Shown in pieces: positions 8,236-19,342 of a stretch of 64,000 bases of DNA (positions are counted from its first letter, which is position 1; every line of letters starts with the position of its first letter). A model generated the notes under the pieces. That model was not told where the DNA came from and did no database searches. It saw only the letters and a program-made list of their open reading frames with translations. Made by a program: the position numbers and the translations under genes. The stretch comes from Phyllobacterium endophyticum (GTDB lineage Bacteria > Pseudomonadota > Alphaproteobacteria > Rhizobiales > Rhizobiaceae): positions 62,001-126,000 of the forward strand of contig NZ_PGGN01000001.1 of assembly GCF_003010935.1 (NCBI RefSeq), in the 5' to 3' direction.

Positions 8236-10179
8236 CTACTCCGAGCTAAGAGCAACTGCCGGCTGAAGACGCGACGCGTTACGGGCCGGCAGGTAGCCGA
8301 AGACAAGACCGGTAAGGAATGAACAGGCGAAGGCCAGCGCAACGGGTCCGATAGTGAAACTGATCGGGGCGCCGAGAAGCCTGGCGAGAATACCCGTTCC
8401 CAGACCGGCTGCCACGCCGATCGCACCACCTATAGCCGAGACCACAAGCGCTTCGATAATGAACTGTAGCAGAATATCCCGCTGCCGTGCACCGGTAGCC
8501 ATCCGCACTCCGATCTCGCGCGTCCGCTCGGTAACGCTCACCAGCATGATGTTCATCACCCCGATGCCTCCGACAAGGAGCGAGATCGCCGCGACAGCCC
8601 CAAGAAAAAGCTTGAGCGTGTTCGATGTTTCGGTGACCGCCTCGCGGATCGATGCCATGTTGGTGATGAGAGTATCCTGTTTCTTGTGACGTCTGTCGAG
8701 GAGAGCCTGTATGGTCTCCTGAGTGACGTCTATCGCGGTACCATCCTTCACCTGCACAGTGATCGAGCGAACATTGCGTTGACCGAATAGCCGCATGCTT
8801 CCGGTGGTCAGGGGCACCAAAACCGTATCGTCCTGATCGTTTCCTCCCATACCCGCGCCCATTTCACTCATTACACCAATGATTTGGAACGGTATTTTGT
8901 TGACGAACACATATTTGCCAATCGGGTCGGTCCCATCGGCGAAGAGCGTTTTGACAACGGTCTGACCGAGAACTGCAACCGGAGCGTAATTGATCATGTC
9001 ACTCTGATTGATGAACTCGCCCTTCCCTACAGACCATGACTTCGCCTGTGTATATTCTGGAACCGTGCCATTTGCGGTGGTCTGATAGTCCACATTGCCA
9101 TAGCGGACGGTAACGGTACTCGTCATTTCAGGCACGGCGAAAGCGACATTTGGCTGTTCACGGATAGCATCCGCATCGGCCGGTATCAGGGTCACGACGC
9201 TGCCGCCAGTACCACCCCGAAAGTTTGCCATGTTCGGCCTGATCACCAAAAGATCGGATCCCATGGAGGAAATCCGGTCGAGCACAGAATTTTGGGCGCC
9301 GGTGCCGATTGCCAGCATAGCAACGACGGACCCGACGCCAATGACGATGCCGAGCAACGTGAGAATCGTGCGGAACAGGTTGGCCCGCAATGCGCGGAAG
9401 GCCATCTTGATTGCTTCGGATATGTCGGCAATCGCCGCCACGCCTTCAAAAGCCTTCTGTTTCAGGCCCATGGCGGCGTGAGGATTGCTGCGGCCCTTCT
9501 TGGTTCTGTCTGAAATGATGCGCCCGTCATGCAGCTCGATCAACCGATCAGCCTGCTCGGCTACTTCGCGCGAATGTGTGATGACGATGATCGTATGGCC
9601 ACCCTCGTTCATACCGCGCAAAAGCGCCATGACTTCGCCGCCACTCTCGCTGTCCAATGCTCCGGTCGGCTCGTCCGCCAGAATTACCCGCCCGCCATTC
9701 ATCAACGCCCGCGCAATGGACACACGTTGCTGCTGTCCGCCAGAAAGCTGGTTGGGACGGTGGTCGAGCCGATCACCAAGCTTTAGCGAGCTGAGCAGCG
9801 CTTCCGCCCTGTCATGCCTGTCGCGCGCCGACGCGCCCGCATAGACTGCCGGAACTTCGACATTTTCTTGTGCACTTGCGGTCGGGATCAGATTGTAGCT
9901 CTGGAAGACGAACCCAAATGTGCGCCTGCGCAGTCCTGCGAGTTCGTCCGGATCGAAGCCGGAGACATGTTCGCCATCGAGCAGATATTCCCCTGCGGTC
10001 GGCCGGTCGAGACAACCAAGGATGTTCATCAAAGTCGATTTGCCGGAACCGGATTGCCCGATGATTGCGACGAATTCTCCCGGCTCGATATCAAGTGATA
10101 TCCCATGCAGGACTTCAACGGCGAGGTCGCCATTGCGGTACGTCTTGCTAATGTCTCTAAGCGAAATCAGTGCGTTCAT
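8236..10179 (-). CDS. macB: MacB-type ABC transporter, ATPase fused to permease
   Basis: This 647-aa protein has an N-terminal ABC ATPase (Walker [10 protein letters not shown] near residue 40, signature [15 protein letters not shown], Walker [13 protein letters not shown]) fused to a MacB/FtsX-type permease: a first membrane helix near residue 275 ([21 protein letters not shown]), a large periplasmic domain, and three C-terminal helices. This is the MacB architecture, which works with MacA and an outer-membrane TolC-like channel to expel peptides, macrolides or siderophore-like molecules. It starts 2 nt after the stop of the adaptor gene, so the two are co-transcribed. No outer-membrane channel gene is nearby. 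Substrate is unknown. Confidence 0.92.
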   Translation of the reverse strand: MNALISLRDISKTYRNGDLAVEVLHGISLDIEPGEFVAIIGQSGSGKSTLMNILGCLDRPTAGEYLLDGEHVSGFDPDELAGLRRRTFGFVFQSYNLIPTASAQENVEVPAVYAGASARDRHDRAEALLSSLKLGDRLDHRPNQLSGGQQQRVSIARALMNGGRVILADEPTGALDSESGGEVMALLRGMNEGGHTIIVITHSREVAEQADRLIELHDGRIISDRTKKGRSNPHAAMGLKQKAFEGVAAIADISEAIKMAFRALRANLFRTILTLLGIVIGVGSVVAMLAIGTGAQNSVLDRISSMGSDLLVIRPNMANFRGGTGGSVVTLIPADADAIREQPNVAFAVPEMTSTVTVRYGNVDYQTTANGTVPEYTQAKSWSVGKGEFINQSDMINYAPVAVLGQTVVKTLFADGTDPIGKYVFVNKIPFQIIGVMSEMGAGMGGNDQDDTVLVPLTTGSMRLFGQRNVRSITVQVKDGTAIDVTQETIQALLDRRHKKQDTLITNMASIREAVTETSNTLKLFLGAVAAISLLVGGIGVMNIMLVSVTERTREIGVRMATGARQRDILLQFIIEALVVSAIGGAIGVAAGLGTGILARLLGAPISFTIGPVALAFACSFLTGLVFGYLPARNASRLQPAVALSSE

Positions 10180-10181
10180 GG

Positions 10182-11468
10182 TCAGAACATCGGCGGCATG
10201 CGCATGCCGCGCTGAGAGCGAGTGCCGGAATTGCGGGTAGTTGTAGGGTTATCGCCTCCCGTCCCGACGACGACAAGCTCGCCTTCCTTCAGTCCACTCT
10301 TGATTTCGGCACTGACCCGGTTGCGAACGCCGACTTCCACCTCGCGTGTTTCTTGCGTACCTGAAGGCGTAAAGACCATAACCTCGGCCTTTTGGTTGTT
10401 GCCGCTGCTTTCCGGACGGCGCGCCGCATCGGAAGTCGTAATAGCGGAACTTGGCACGACAAGAACATCGTTCGCCATCGACTGGACGAAGAAGACCTGG
10501 GCGCTCATGGATATCATCAGGTCTCCATCGGGATTAGGGACGTCGAACAGGGCGTAGTAGAGCACGACATTGTTCTGGATATCCGGCGTCGGCTGGATCT
10601 GGCGCAATTTTCCGCGATATTGCTTGCCCGGCTGCCCAAGGAGAGTGAAGTAAGCGTCCATCCCTATTTTGAGCTTGCTCACATCGGCCTCCGACACTTG
10701 CGCCTTGACCGTCATCGTCGACAGATCGGCGATCGTTGCAATGGTCGGCGCGGTCTGGCTTGCATTTAGCGTCTGGCCTTCCTTGACTGGCACGGCAGCA
10801 ATCGTGCCTGCCATGGGCGCATAGATTTTGGTGTAGCCGAGATCGACCTGATCGCCTGCGAGCGTCGCCTGCTGCTTGCGTATCTGGGCTTCCAGAGCAC
10901 TCACGTCAGCTTCGGCTGTAGCAAGATCTGCGATCGCTTGGTCGAGCGTGGATTGTGAAACGCTGCGCGTCGCCACCAGATTGCGCTGGCGGTCAATATT
11001 GGCCTCCTTCAGCACGAGTTGCGCTTTCTTGGAAACAAGCTGTGCCTCCAGGTTTGCAAGCTCCGCCTGATCAATTTCAATCCTGTTCTGGATTGTGGCA
11101 GGATCGATTTCGCCAATCAGCTGATTTTGCGTGACCTTGTCGCCGATCTCGACATGCAGCACCTTCAACTGACCCGAGACCTGCGCGCCTGCATCGACGG
11201 ATTTGATGGAATCGAGTGTACCAACTGCAGTGACCGCATTTTCCACGTTGCCGCGCGCGACAACCTGCGTGATCACCCCGGCACCTGATGCGGAGACGCT
11301 GTACTGCCTCCAGGCGTAGTAGCCTGCAGCTGTAATGGCAAGGACAAGCGGCAACCACACCCACAAGCGTAAGCGTGTCTTCTTCCGCGCCGGTGGAACG
11401 GAAGCAGGCATGAATGTCACGTTCGACCCCGGGGAGGCGGTCTTGCCTTGCTTGATTGTTTTGCTCAT
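10182..11468 (-). CDS. macA: MacA-type periplasmic adaptor (membrane fusion protein)
   Basis: This is the HlyD/RND-family adaptor subunit partnered with MacB (428 aa from ATG 11468). It has a single N-terminal membrane helix ([19 protein letters not shown]), a lipoyl-like beta domain ([19 protein letters not shown]), a long alpha-helical hairpin of about residues 110-200 rich in Ala, Gln and Leu, and a membrane-proximal C-terminal domain. The frame is open further upstream to 11723, but that stretch is not protein-like and the Met followed by a basic N-terminus and helix is the natural start. Coupled to macB with a 2-nt gap. It most likely bridges MacB to an outer-membrane channel encoded elsewhere. 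Confidence 0.88.
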   Translation of the reverse strand: MSKTIKQGKTASPGSNVTFMPASVPPARKKTRLRLWVWLPLVLAITAAGYYAWRQYSVSASGAGVITQVVARGNVENAVTAVGTLDSIKSVDAGAQVSGQLKVLHVEIGDKVTQNQLIGEIDPATIQNRIEIDQAELANLEAQLVSKKAQLVLKEANIDRQRNLVATRSVSQSTLDQAIADLATAEADVSALEAQIRKQQATLAGDQVDLGYTKIYAPMAGTIAAVPVKEGQTLNASQTAPTIATIADLSTMTVKAQVSEADVSKLKIGMDAYFTLLGQPGKQYRGKLRQIQPTPDIQNNVVLYYALFDVPNPDGDLMISMSAQVFFVQSMANDVLVVPSSAITTSDAARRPESSGNNQKAEVMVFTPSGTQETREVEVGVRNRVSAEIKSGLKEGELVVVGTGGDNPTTTRNSGTRSQRGMRMPPMF

Positions 11469-11632
11469 CTCACCGCCCACAGTTGCACCGGCCAAGGACC
11501 ACCCTGCCTCATCCATTCTAGCAAGAAATGGAGATGAGCGGTTCGCCAGAAAATCGTTGAGATCATCATATTTTCGTAATGATCGGCAGGGCCCATTATG
11601 ATGCACTGGGCTGAATGAGACCTGAACGAAGC

Positions 11633-12115
11633 TCAGACGCGGTGGTAAGGATGCCCCGCGAGTATAGTTGTTGCCCGATAGAGTTGTTCGGCGACAAGGA
11701 TCCGCACAATCTGGTGCGGCCACGTCATCGCGCCAAGGGCGAGAACGAGATCAGCGCGTTCTCTCAATGAAGCGTCATGTCCGTCGGGCCCGCCGATGGC
11801 AAGAAGAAGGTGACGTTTGCCGTCGTCGCGGAACCGGGCAATAGATGCCGCGAACGCTTCGGATGGCATTGTCTTCCCCCGCTCGTCCAGGAGCACAAGC
11901 ACGCCGCCCTGCTCCATCGCGTCGAGGACCTTCACCGATTCTTCCTGCTTGCGCAGTTCTGCCTGAGACGCCCTGCTCTCGGTTATCTCGATGACGGATG
12001 TGAATTCCAGACCGAGAGGAGCGCCCGTCTTTTTCAGGCGATCGAGATATCGATGCGCCAACTCCCGTTCGGGACCCGACTTCATCCGACCCACGGCAAA
12101 GACAGTGATACGCAT
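11633..12115 (-). CDS. rlmH: 23S rRNA pseudouridine-1915 N3-methyltransferase RlmH
   Basis: This SPOUT-family methyltransferase (160 aa, normal length) modifies pseudouridine 1915 in helix 69 of 23S rRNA. The knotted SAM site is seen in LLLAIGGPDGHD, and the C-terminal LALGAMTWPHQIVRILVAEQLYRA is the family's best-conserved segment. ATG 12115 (MRITVFAVGRMKSGPE) is the canonical start; the frame opens earlier, but the extension is not conserved-looking. It follows rsfS on the same strand. In related genomes rlmH is normally followed by envC, but here it is followed by macAB on the same strand after about 160 bp. Confidence 0.95.
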   Translation of the reverse strand: MRITVFAVGRMKSGPERELAHRYLDRLKKTGAPLGLEFTSVIEITESRASQAELRKQEESVKVLDAMEQGGVLVLLDERGKTMPSEAFAASIARFRDDGKRHLLLAIGGPDGHDASLRERADLVLALGAMTWPHQIVRILVAEQLYRATTILAGHPYHRV

Positions 12116-12229
12116 GGCGCACTCCGGGTATCGGACCAGTGAAGTCGCGAAAACGTCCGCCCGGTCTGCGACCGGCAAAACCGTCATTCAGTCGAGCATC
12201 GGGGATAACCCGATACCCCGGTTCATAAT

Positions 12230-12613
12230 CTAATGGACGGTCTCTCCGTCGAGCTCGGGAGCTTGCCACATCTTTTCGAGATTGTAGAACTCGCGAACTT
12301 CGGGACGGAAGATATGGATGATGATATCGCCCGTGTCGATCAACACCCAGTCACCGCCGGCAAGACCTTCGACCTTCGCATTGTTGCCCTGGCCACTCTC
12401 TTTCAGAGCGCGCAAGAGCTGGTCCGCGACAGCCGCAACATGACGATGCGAACGGCCAGACGCGATGACCATGTGATCACCGATGACGGACTTGCCTCGA
12501 AGGTCGATTGGGATGATGTTTTCAGCCTTGGAGTCTTCAAGACTGGCAAGGACTGATTGAAGGGCAAGAGATACGGAATTAATACCGTTCATCTCTGCCG
12601 GTGAAGGAGCCAA
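12230..12613 (-). CDS. rsfS: Ribosomal silencing factor RsfS
   Basis: This is a DUF143/Iojap-family protein (127 aa as listed) that binds ribosomal protein L14 and blocks subunit joining in starvation. The core motifs are present: IDLRGKSVIGDHMVIASGRSHRHVAAVADQL, GDWVLIDTGDIIIHIF and EVREFYNLEKMW. The listed start is a TTG; an ATG at 12592 is possible, and the frame stays open upstream to a CTG in RTAFQKKDA context after an AAGGAAA site, so the true N-terminus may be a few residues longer. It lies between nadD and rlmH on the same strand, the usual order, with its own promoter candidate at 12704-12732. Confidence 0.93.
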   Translation of the reverse strand: MAPSPAEMNGINSVSLALQSVLASLEDSKAENIIPIDLRGKSVIGDHMVIASGRSHRHVAAVADQLLRALKESGQGNNAKVEGLAGGDWVLIDTGDIIIHIFRPEVREFYNLEKMWQAPELDGETVH

Positions 12614-12703
12614 GGCATCCTTCTTCTGAAATGCTGTTCTCAGTGTATTTCCTTTCCCTTAAGAACAACGCGACGCAGTTCATATTCATACTGCACGCTA
12701 TTA

Positions 12704-12732
12704 AGATAGGCAGAGTCGTATGACACTTTCAA
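12704..12732 (-). promoter_or_regulatory. Sigma-70-type promoter for rsfS-rlmH
   Basis: On the minus strand TTGAAA (12727-12732), a 17-nt spacer and CTATCT (12704-12709) form a plausible housekeeping promoter in the 190-bp gap between nadD and rsfS. This would let rsfS and rlmH be expressed independently of the upstream obg-proB-proA-nadD genes. Confidence 0.5.
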
Positions 12733-12803
12733 GACGTCATAACGAACTAACCCGATAATACCTGCCATGCCGCGAACATGGCTCGTGCAGGGAAAACGTG
12801 AAC

Positions 12804-13460
12804 CTAGCTCTTTGGTTTCATCGCGCCATTGCGAATGGCGGTCGATGACAAGAGCGACCTCGGCCCGTGGATGAAGGTCCAGGCCGGTGCGAGCGACCGG
12901 GCCAGCAATGCGGCGTCATCTTCGTCGATACGCGCATAGTCAAAAGTCTTCGCCATCCGCGATGAAAGAAATGCCAAGGTCGATCCCGGACGGTCGATCA
13001 CTGCTATTGGAAACGTCGATGCGATTTTCTGCCACCGCTGCCATCGGTGGAAATCCGCCAGATTATCCGCCCCCATGATCCAGACGAAATGTACGCCTGG
13101 GTTGCGAGCTTTGATCATCGCCAAAGCGTCTGCGGTGTAGCGAATATGATGCGCAGCCTCAAAAGCCGTGATCTTCACCCGAGGGTCGTGGATCAGTGCT
13201 TCGCAGCGCTCGATCCGATCAGCCAGTGATGCCAGATGGCGCGTATCCTTCAACGGATTGCCGGGCGTTACGATCCACCATAGCTGATCGAGTTTCAGGC
13301 GCCGCAACGCGATCTCGGATACGAGTGCATGACCGGCATGTGGCGGGTTGAACGACCCCCCGAACAGTCCGACTGTCATACCTTTTTCCACAAAAGGCAT
13401 ACGCAGGTGTGTTTCGCTGACACCCGGGAAGCTTGTCCGCGGTTCTGGCTTCAGTTTCAC
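12804..13460 (-). CDS. nadD: Nicotinate-nucleotide adenylyltransferase NadD
   Basis: This enzyme adenylates nicotinate mononucleotide in NAD synthesis. The nucleotidyltransferase signature [19 protein letters not shown] (T/HxGH type) is at about residues 32-50, and [17 protein letters not shown] and the C-terminal SSTAIRNG loop fit NadD. It is 218 aa, slightly long because of a 20-residue N-terminal lead. The start is taken as GTG 13460, whose last bases overlap the proA stop (GTGA, 4-nt overlap), suggesting translational coupling; an ATG at 13400 would give the compact family length and cannot be excluded. Confidence 0.93.
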   Translation of the reverse strand: MKLKPEPRTSFPGVSETHLRMPFVEKGMTVGLFGGSFNPPHAGHALVSEIALRRLKLDQLWWIVTPGNPLKDTRHLASLADRIERCEALIHDPRVKITAFEAAHHIRYTADALAMIKARNPGVHFVWIMGADNLADFHRWQRWQKIASTFPIAVIDRPGSTLAFLSSRMAKTFDYARIDEDDAALLARSLAPAWTFIHGPRSLLSSTAIRNGAMKPKS

Positions 13461-14740
13461 GGACGAATCTGGCCGTTGCCGCGCACCTGGTATTTGAACG
13501 AGGTCAATTGCTCGACACCGACCGGGCCACGCGCATGCATTTTACCCGTCGCGATGCCTATTTCCGCTCCCATGCCAAATTCCCCGCCATCGGCAAACTG
13601 CGTCGAGGCATTGTGCAGGAGAATGGCCGAGTCGATCTCGTTGAAAAACCTCTCCACCACCCGAAGGTCTTCCGCAATCACGGCCTCCGTGTGATGCGAG
13701 GAATAGTGGTTGATATGTTCGATCGCACCATCGACGCCATCAACCAGTTTCACAGAAATGATCGCGTCGAGATATTCCGTCGACCAGTCACCCTCGGTCG
13801 CAAGCTCCACATCGGCAAACAAGTCCTTCACGGCGCTGTCGCCGCGAATTTCACATCCTGCCGATTTCAAATCTAGAAGCAGAGGCACCAGATGCGTTGG
13901 CGCCGCAATCCGATCGACAAGAAGTGTCTCGGCCGAGCCGCAAACGCCTGTTCGGCGCATCTTTGCATTGACAGCTATTCTGCGCGCCATTGCCAGATCC
14001 GCAGACGCGTCGACGTAAAGATGGCAAATGCCTTCGAGATGGGCAAACACCGGCACGCGTGCTTCAGCCTGCACACGGGCAACAAGGCTTTTGCCGCCAC
14101 GCGGAATAATCACGTCGAGGCTTCCAGCAAGGCCCATCAGCATTTCACCGACGGCAGCGCGATCGGTCGTTGGTACGAGCTGGATCGCGTCGTCCGGCAG
14201 GCCCGCAGCTAACAGTCCTTCAAGCAAGGCTTCATGGATGGCGCATGAGGAATGGGCCGAGTCCGAGCCACCGCGCAGGATCACGGCGTTGCCGGATTTG
14301 AGGCATAGCGCACCGGCGTCCGCAGTCACGTTTGGCCGGCTCTCGTAGATCACACCAACGACACCAAGCGGCGTGCGGACACGTTCTATGTGCAAGCCGT
14401 TGGGCCGGTCCCATTCGGCGATCACATCGCCGACCGGATCTTTGAGACCAGCTATGGCCCGAATGCTTTGGGATATGCCCGCGACCCGGCTCTCATCCAA
14501 CTTGAGCCGATCCAGCAGAGCCGCGGACATTCCTGCCTTCTGCCCGTTTGCCATGTCGCGGCTATTGGCGTCGAGGATTGCCGCCGTCCGGCGATCCACA
14601 GCGTCGGCCATGGCGACGAGGGCTGCAGTCTTCTGGTCCGGCGAAGCGGTGGAAAGAGATTGCGCGGCAAGACGCGCCCGGCGACCGATTTCAGCCATCA
14701 ACTCGGGAACGGACAGGTCTGCATCCACTCGTCGCAACAT
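13457..14740 (-). CDS. proA: Glutamate-5-semialdehyde dehydrogenase (gamma-glutamyl phosphate reductase)
   Basis: ProA reduces gamma-glutamyl phosphate to glutamate-5-semialdehyde, the second step of proline synthesis. It is 427 aa, the family length, with the catalytic cysteine in [16 protein letters not shown], the NADPH-binding [14 protein letters not shown] stretch, and the C-terminal [21 protein letters not shown] signature. An AAGGAG site lies 8 nt before the ATG. It sits 3 nt downstream of proB and overlaps nadD by 4 nt, so the three are one transcription unit. It acts in the cytoplasm as a complex partner of ProB. Confidence 0.97.
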   Translation of the reverse strand: MLRRVDADLSVPELMAEIGRRARLAAQSLSTASPDQKTAALVAMADAVDRRTAAILDANSRDMANGQKAGMSAALLDRLKLDESRVAGISQSIRAIAGLKDPVGDVIAEWDRPNGLHIERVRTPLGVVGVIYESRPNVTADAGALCLKSGNAVILRGGSDSAHSSCAIHEALLEGLLAAGLPDDAIQLVPTTDRAAVGEMLMGLAGSLDVIIPRGGKSLVARVQAEARVPVFAHLEGICHLYVDASADLAMARRIAVNAKMRRTGVCGSAETLLVDRIAAPTHLVPLLLDLKSAGCEIRGDSAVKDLFADVELATEGDWSTEYLDAIISVKLVDGVDGAIEHINHYSSHHTEAVIAEDLRVVERFFNEIDSAILLHNASTQFADGGEFGMGAEIGIATGKMHARGPVGVEQLTSFKYQVRGNGQIRP

Positions 14741-14743
14741 CTC

Positions 14744-15934
14744 TTACTCCTTGGTCCCTGCGACGCGTTTTACTGCGCGCACCACCAGATCATCGCGGTG
14801 GATCATGGCCGATCGGGCATCATAGCCCAAAACCGCGGCGATCTCATTGGTCTTGCGTCCTGCAATCCTTACGGCATCAGACGCATCGTAAGCAACGAGC
14901 CCGCGCGCCGCCTCTCGACCATCCGGTCCGAACACCGCGACTGTATCGCCACGTGTAAATTGGCCTGCAACCTCGCGCACACCCGCGGCGAGCAATGATT
15001 TGCCGGATTTAAGGGCGACAAGCGCGCCCTCATCGATGACCAGCCGTCCGGATGGCTCGAGATTACCGGATATCCAGGTCTTCCATGCGCTCACCGGCGT
15101 CTGGCTGGCCTTGAACATCGTCGAACGTTCGCCCCGGTCGATGGCAGCAAGCGGATTGAGACGAGTTCCGGATGCGATGATCATCGCCGTGCCCGCCGCA
15201 TTGGCGATCTTGCCCGCATCGAGTTTGGTTTTCATGCCTCCGCGCGAATATTCCGATGCGGCAGCACCGGCCATGGCTTCAACGTCAGGGGTGATGGCGT
15301 CGACGAGGGGCAGAAATTCCGCATGCGGATTCTGGTGCGGTGGCGCGGCATAGAGCCCATCGATGTCCGAAAGCAGGATCAGGAGATCCGCTCCCATCAT
15401 CGTCGCGACCCGGGCCGCCAACCTGTCATTGTCACCATAGCGGATCTCAGTAGTCGCAACCGTGTCGTTCTCGTTGATCACGGGAACGGCCTTCAAACGC
15501 AATAGAGTCCCTACCGTGGCCCTGGCATTGAGGTAGCGGCGGCGTTCCTCGGTATCGGCGAGGGTCAGCAGAATCTGCCCGGCGCGCAGTTTGTGATTGC
15601 TCAGTACTTCCGCGTAGGCCTTGGCCAGTTCGATCTGACCGGCAGCCGCTGCAGCCTGGCTTTCTTCCAGCCGCAATGCCCCCTTTGGCAATCCCAGCAC
15701 AGTCCGCCCAAGCGCGATCGCACCGGAGGAGACTATCATCATCTCCACGCCCGATGCACTTAGAGAGGCAACATCGGCGCCAAGGCTTTCAAGCCATCCG
15801 CGCTTGAGGCCACTGACGCGGTCCACGAGCAGCGCCGAGCCGATCTTGACTACAATCCTGCGATAGGATGCAAGCTTCGGCAATGAATCTACCGGCGTGT
15901 CGCTTTGCTGTAGTTGTTTTGTTTGCACCGGCAT
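14744..15934 (-). CDS. proB: Glutamate 5-kinase with PUA domain
   Basis: ProB phosphorylates glutamate, the first and feedback-regulated step of proline synthesis. The amino-acid kinase domain covers about residues 20-280 ([61 protein letters not shown]) and a PUA domain follows ([20 protein letters not shown]). ATG 15934 gives 396 aa; a TTG at 15946 overlapping the obg stop is an alternative, which would make a 4-nt overlap as for other pairs in this operon. Neither has a strong ribosome site. The neighbours obg upstream and proA downstream are the usual ones. Confidence 0.96.
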   Translation of the reverse strand: MPVQTKQLQQSDTPVDSLPKLASYRRIVVKIGSALLVDRVSGLKRGWLESLGADVASLSASGVEMMIVSSGAIALGRTVLGLPKGALRLEESQAAAAAGQIELAKAYAEVLSNHKLRAGQILLTLADTEERRRYLNARATVGTLLRLKAVPVINENDTVATTEIRYGDNDRLAARVATMMGADLLILLSDIDGLYAAPPHQNPHAEFLPLVDAITPDVEAMAGAAASEYSRGGMKTKLDAGKIANAAGTAMIIASGTRLNPLAAIDRGERSTMFKASQTPVSAWKTWISGNLEPSGRLVIDEGALVALKSGKSLLAAGVREVAGQFTRGDTVAVFGPDGREAARGLVAYDASDAVRIAGRKTNEIAAVLGYDARSAMIHRDDLVVRAVKRVAGTKE

Positions 15935-15942
15935 TTCACGAC

Positions 15943-16983
<1,041 letters not shown>

Positions 16984-17067
16984 TCAGTCCTTTTGATGTC
17001 CGAGGCATTACAGGAAAATCCCGGAGAAGAAAACCGGTCGCCACGATTCTTGGGCGACCGGTCAAAC

Positions 17068-17688
17068 TTACGATGTCCAGCTGCGCAGTCCGATCCACGT
17101 CCTGCGGTCAAGCATGTAGCGCTCGACCGGAACATTTCCGGCGGTGATCGAATCCATCATGCCAGTGTTGGTATATTGAAAACCGCTTTTATAGATGACC
17201 CGCCGTGAAGCGATGTTGGATACACGGCAAGAAGCATAGAGTTTTTCTACCTGTGTCGCCCTGAACACCAGATCGACGAGCGCATGCGCGGCTTCGGTTG
17301 CATAACCCTTGCCCCAATAGGATTCGCCCAGCCAGTAGCCGATCTCCAGCTCCTCCTTGCGGTAAGGCGTATGTTCATCCTTGTTGCGACGATAATTGAT
17401 ACCGCAGCAACCAATGAACGTTCCCGATTGCGCCAATGTAATGGCATAGACGCATTTGCCGATCTCGCCCGCATTTGCGCGGCGTACGAAATCTACCGCA
17501 TGTTCCTTCGTGTAGGGGTGCGGCATGCGGGAAAGCATTTCAGCCACGTGAAGATTATCGGCGAGACGGGCAATTGCATCCACATCCTCGTTACGTGGCG
17601 CTCGCAGAACGAGGCGTTCCGTAACGAGAACGGGACAGTCGATCAGATCCAGCCGTTCCTCATCGTCTTCCAGTATTTCAGCAACCAT
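17068..17688 (-). CDS. GNAT-family N-acetyltransferase (RimJ/RimL-like)
   Basis: This 206-aa protein has the acetyltransferase_3 layout: LVTERLVLRAPRNEDVDAIARLADN at the N-terminus and the acetyl-CoA-binding segment GYWLGESYWGKGYATEAAHALVDLVF near residue 125, followed by ASCRVSNIASRRVIYKSGF. Such proteins acetylate ribosomal-protein N-termini or small molecules; its fixed position between rpmA and obg in related bacteria hints at a ribosomal substrate, but this is not proven. ATG 17688 is chosen for the GGAGG site 8 nt before it; the longer frame to 17763 reads through the rpmA terminator and is rejected. Confidence 0.9.
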   Translation of the reverse strand: MVAEILEDDEERLDLIDCPVLVTERLVLRAPRNEDVDAIARLADNLHVAEMLSRMPHPYTKEHAVDFVRRANAGEIGKCVYAITLAQSGTFIGCCGINYRRNKDEHTPYRKEELEIGYWLGESYWGKGYATEAAHALVDLVFRATQVEKLYASCRVSNIASRRVIYKSGFQYTNTGMMDSITAGNVPVERYMLDRRTWIGLRSWTS

Positions 17689-17708
17689 TTGTCTATCCTC
17701 CAGACACG

Positions 17709-17743
17709 AAAGGGGAGATGGGTGGTTATCCCATCTCCCCTTT
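17709..17743 (-). terminator. Terminator after rplU-rpmA
   Basis: A perfect 14-bp stem (17709-17722 with 17730-17743, each arm rich in G or C with an A/T end) with a 7-nt loop lies 62 bp beyond the rpmA stop. The stem begins with AAA and ends with TTT, so it can work in either direction. It separates the ribosomal-protein transcript from the acetyltransferase-obg genes, though read-through is possible since a promoter for the latter is not obvious. Confidence 0.85.
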
Positions 17744-17805
17744 GATCTTTTGGCAGTTGCCATACACCGGGTCCGATGGGACGCCGGTGCTTCAAGCAGG
17801 ACCGG

Positions 17806-18078
17806 CTATTCTGCTGCTTCGGCGATCGGGTTGACGATCGACACGTAGCTACGGCCGTTGGCTTTGGTGCGGAAGGAAACAGTGCCTGCTTCAAGTGCAA
17901 ACAGGGTGTGGTCCTTGCCAAGGCCAACGTTGACACCGGGGTGCCACTTGGTGCCGCGTTGACGAACGAGGATGTTGCCGGCAAGCACGCGCTCGCCACC
18001 AAACTTCTTCACGCCAAGGCGCTTCGATTCTGAGTCACGACCGTTGCGTGACGAACCACCAGCTTTTTTATGTGCCAT
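17806..18078 (-). CDS. rpmA: 50S ribosomal protein L27
   Basis: L27 (90 aa) begins [20 protein letters not shown], the canonical bacterial N-terminus reaching the peptidyl transferase centre without the cleaved leader found in Firmicutes. [18 protein letters not shown] and [12 protein letters not shown] are the family signatures. It follows rplU by 24 nt and is ended by a strong hairpin. Confidence 0.98.
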   Translation of the reverse strand: MAHKKAGGSSRNGRDSESKRLGVKKFGGERVLAGNILVRQRGTKWHPGVNVGLGKDHTLFALEAGTVSFRTKANGRSYVSIVNPIAEAAE

Positions 18079-18102
18079 CGGATTGCTCCTCTAATCTTGT
18101 TC

Positions 18103-18582
18103 TTATTCGCCCGATGCGGGCTTCTCAGCCTTGGCAGCAGCCTTATTCGGCGCAGCCTTGGCCTTTGGGGCGGCTTTCGTGTCGGTTGCGTCCGTAGCCG
18201 CAGCTTCGGCCTTGGGAGCGGCTTCCTTCTTGGCCGGCTTCTCAGCGGCCTTCTTGGAAGGCTTCGCGCCATCCGTTAGGATTTCCGAGATCCGGATCGT
18301 CGTCAATTCCTGACGATGGCCGCGCGTACGCTTGGAATTCTGACGGCGGCGCTTCTTGAAGGCGATAACCTTGCGAGCGCGTCCCTGTTCGACGACTTCA
18401 GCTGTTACCAGCGCGCCGCCAACGACAGGAGAACCTATCGTCGCCTCGGCCCCGACGCCGACCATCAGTACCTCGGCAAATTCAACGATGTCGCCGGCGC
18501 TACCGGCAACTTTTTCGACCTTCAGAAGGTCATTGGCGGCAACGCGATACTGCTTACCACCGGTCTTGATGACTGCGAACAT
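18103..18582 (-). CDS. rplU: 50S ribosomal protein L21 with charged C-terminal tail
   Basis: L21 proper occupies residues 1-103 ([24 protein letters not shown], and [24 protein letters not shown]). About 55 further residues form a low-complexity tail of Ala, Lys, Glu and Pro, an extension common in this order. Standard L21 has about 103 aa, so this 159-aa form is long; the tail is probably disordered and its role is unknown. It is the first gene of the rplU-rpmA transcript, with a strong promoter and a structured leader upstream. Confidence 0.97.
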   Translation of the reverse strand: MFAVIKTGGKQYRVAANDLLKVEKVAGSAGDIVEFAEVLMVGVGAEATIGSPVVGGALVTAEVVEQGRARKVIAFKKRRRQNSKRTRGHRQELTTIRISEILTDGAKPSKKAAEKPAKKEAAPKAEAAATDATDTKAAPKAKAAPNKAAAKAEKPASGE

Positions 18583-18742
18583 TTTTTCCCTTTCGGAGTT
18601 CGGTTCGGTTTAGTGCCGTTTTGCGGCAATAACCGTCTTTTTGTCAGTCGTGACAGATTGATCGAAAGGCACTTATACTCGCACGTAGCAGGCGCCCGAT
18701 TTTCAAAAACAAACGGCGCGGAGAGTCCCCACGCCAGTCGTC
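18583..18742 (-). ncRNA. Structured 5' leader of rplU-rpmA
   Basis: The transcript from the promoter at 18749-18777 would have about 160 nt before the rplU start. Its first bases GCGCCCGA can pair with UCGGGCGC about 45 nt later (8 bp), enclosing an inner GGCG/CGCC stem, so the leader begins with a branched or two-tier hairpin. Leaders of L21 operons in several phyla bind a ribosomal protein for feedback control; that role is inference here. The region has no open frame of note. Confidence 0.45.
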
Positions 18743-18748
18743 GGGCGC

Positions 18749-18777
18749 TTATAGGATCAGGTTTGCCGCTGAGTCAA
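18749..18777 (-). promoter_or_regulatory. Strong sigma-70-type promoter of rplU-rpmA
   Basis: On the minus strand TTGACT (18772-18777), exactly 17 nt of spacer, and CTATAA (18749-18754) make a near-consensus promoter. Its position about 165-195 bp upstream of rplU, after an AT-rich stretch, suits a highly expressed ribosomal-protein operon. Confidence 0.75.
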
Positions 18778-18918
18778 GAAATTTAACGCAAAATGCTCTT
18801 GTATGATCGAGCTTTGCCCGCTATCTAGCCGGTCGCACGCTCAAGCCGAGCCCCTTGGGGCATCGCGGTACCAGCCGGGTTCATCTCGGTTCATGGACAG
18901 GGATACAGTCCCTTATGC

Positions 18919-19008
18919 GGAGAGGTGGCTGAGTGGTTGAAAGCACCGCACTCGAAATGCGGCATGGGGGCAACTCCATCGGGGGTTCAAATCCCTCCCT
19001 CTCCGCCA
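18919..19008 (+). tRNA. tRNA-Ser (anticodon CGA)
   Basis: The cloverleaf can be drawn directly: acceptor GGAGAGG with CCTCTCC, a D-arm TGGCTGAGTGG, an anticodon stem CCGCA/TGCGG with loop CTCGAAA giving anticodon CGA, a long class II variable arm (typical of serine tRNAs), the T-arm GGGGGTTCAAATCCCTC, discriminator G and an encoded CCA at 19006-19008. Its last bases are the left attachment site of the island to the right, and the gene remains intact after integration. Confidence 0.97.
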
Positions 19009-19010
19009 TC
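18995..19010 (+). repeat. attL: 16-bp direct repeat at the tRNA-Ser 3' end
   Basis: The 16-mer CTCCCTCTCCGCCATC spans the end of the T-arm, the 3' acceptor strand, CCA and two bases beyond. It is identical to 35719-35734. The tRNA is therefore restored on the left side by the element or host copy, as usual for tRNA integration. Confidence 0.92.
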
Positions 19011-19342
19011 TATTATATTTAAACATTTGATTTACCTAAGGAAATTGTCGTGGGTGGCGCTTATCCTGCATCCATTCCTGCATCCCGTCGAGCCGTCTCG
19101 AGTTGGGGAGAACGATATCAAACTAGTTTAACAGCAAGTACATACCCTTCCAATTGGGTGAGCTTCGGCCAACCCCACCCACCCGGCACCCCCGCTATAC
19201 AGACACTACAACCCATACCGAGCATACTAATCAGCGCAGACGTCGGCAAAAAATTTTGCAAAAAAATTCTGACTTTCCCGGCATTAACAATCTCCAAATG
19301 ATGTATTCGCGACGGCGCAAGAATTAAGAGCCGACGTCGATC
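19011..19342. other. Non-coding left end of the island
   Basis: No convincing gene is seen in these 332 bp. They hold the tandem TCCTGCATCC repeats (19064-19085) that match a similar pair at the other end of the island, and otherwise AT-rich sequence up to the end of the HNH-like gene. It is probably the recombination arm of the attachment site. Confidence 0.6.
19064..19085 (+). repeat. Candidate integrase arm sites, left end
   Basis: TCCTGCATCC occurs twice with a 12-bp period (19064-19073, 19076-19085), 54 bp inside the left attachment site. A pair of the same length, period and orientation, TCCTGCACC, lies near the right attachment site (35578-35599). Tyrosine integrases bind such arm-type repeats flanking the core, so these are plausible integrase or excision-factor sites. 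Confidence 0.55.

Noticed and set aside
11469-11723. N-terminal extension of the MacA-like protein
   Set aside because: The sequence before ATG 11468 is Cys/Arg/Pro-rich and not adaptor-like; the membrane anchor follows directly after the chosen start.
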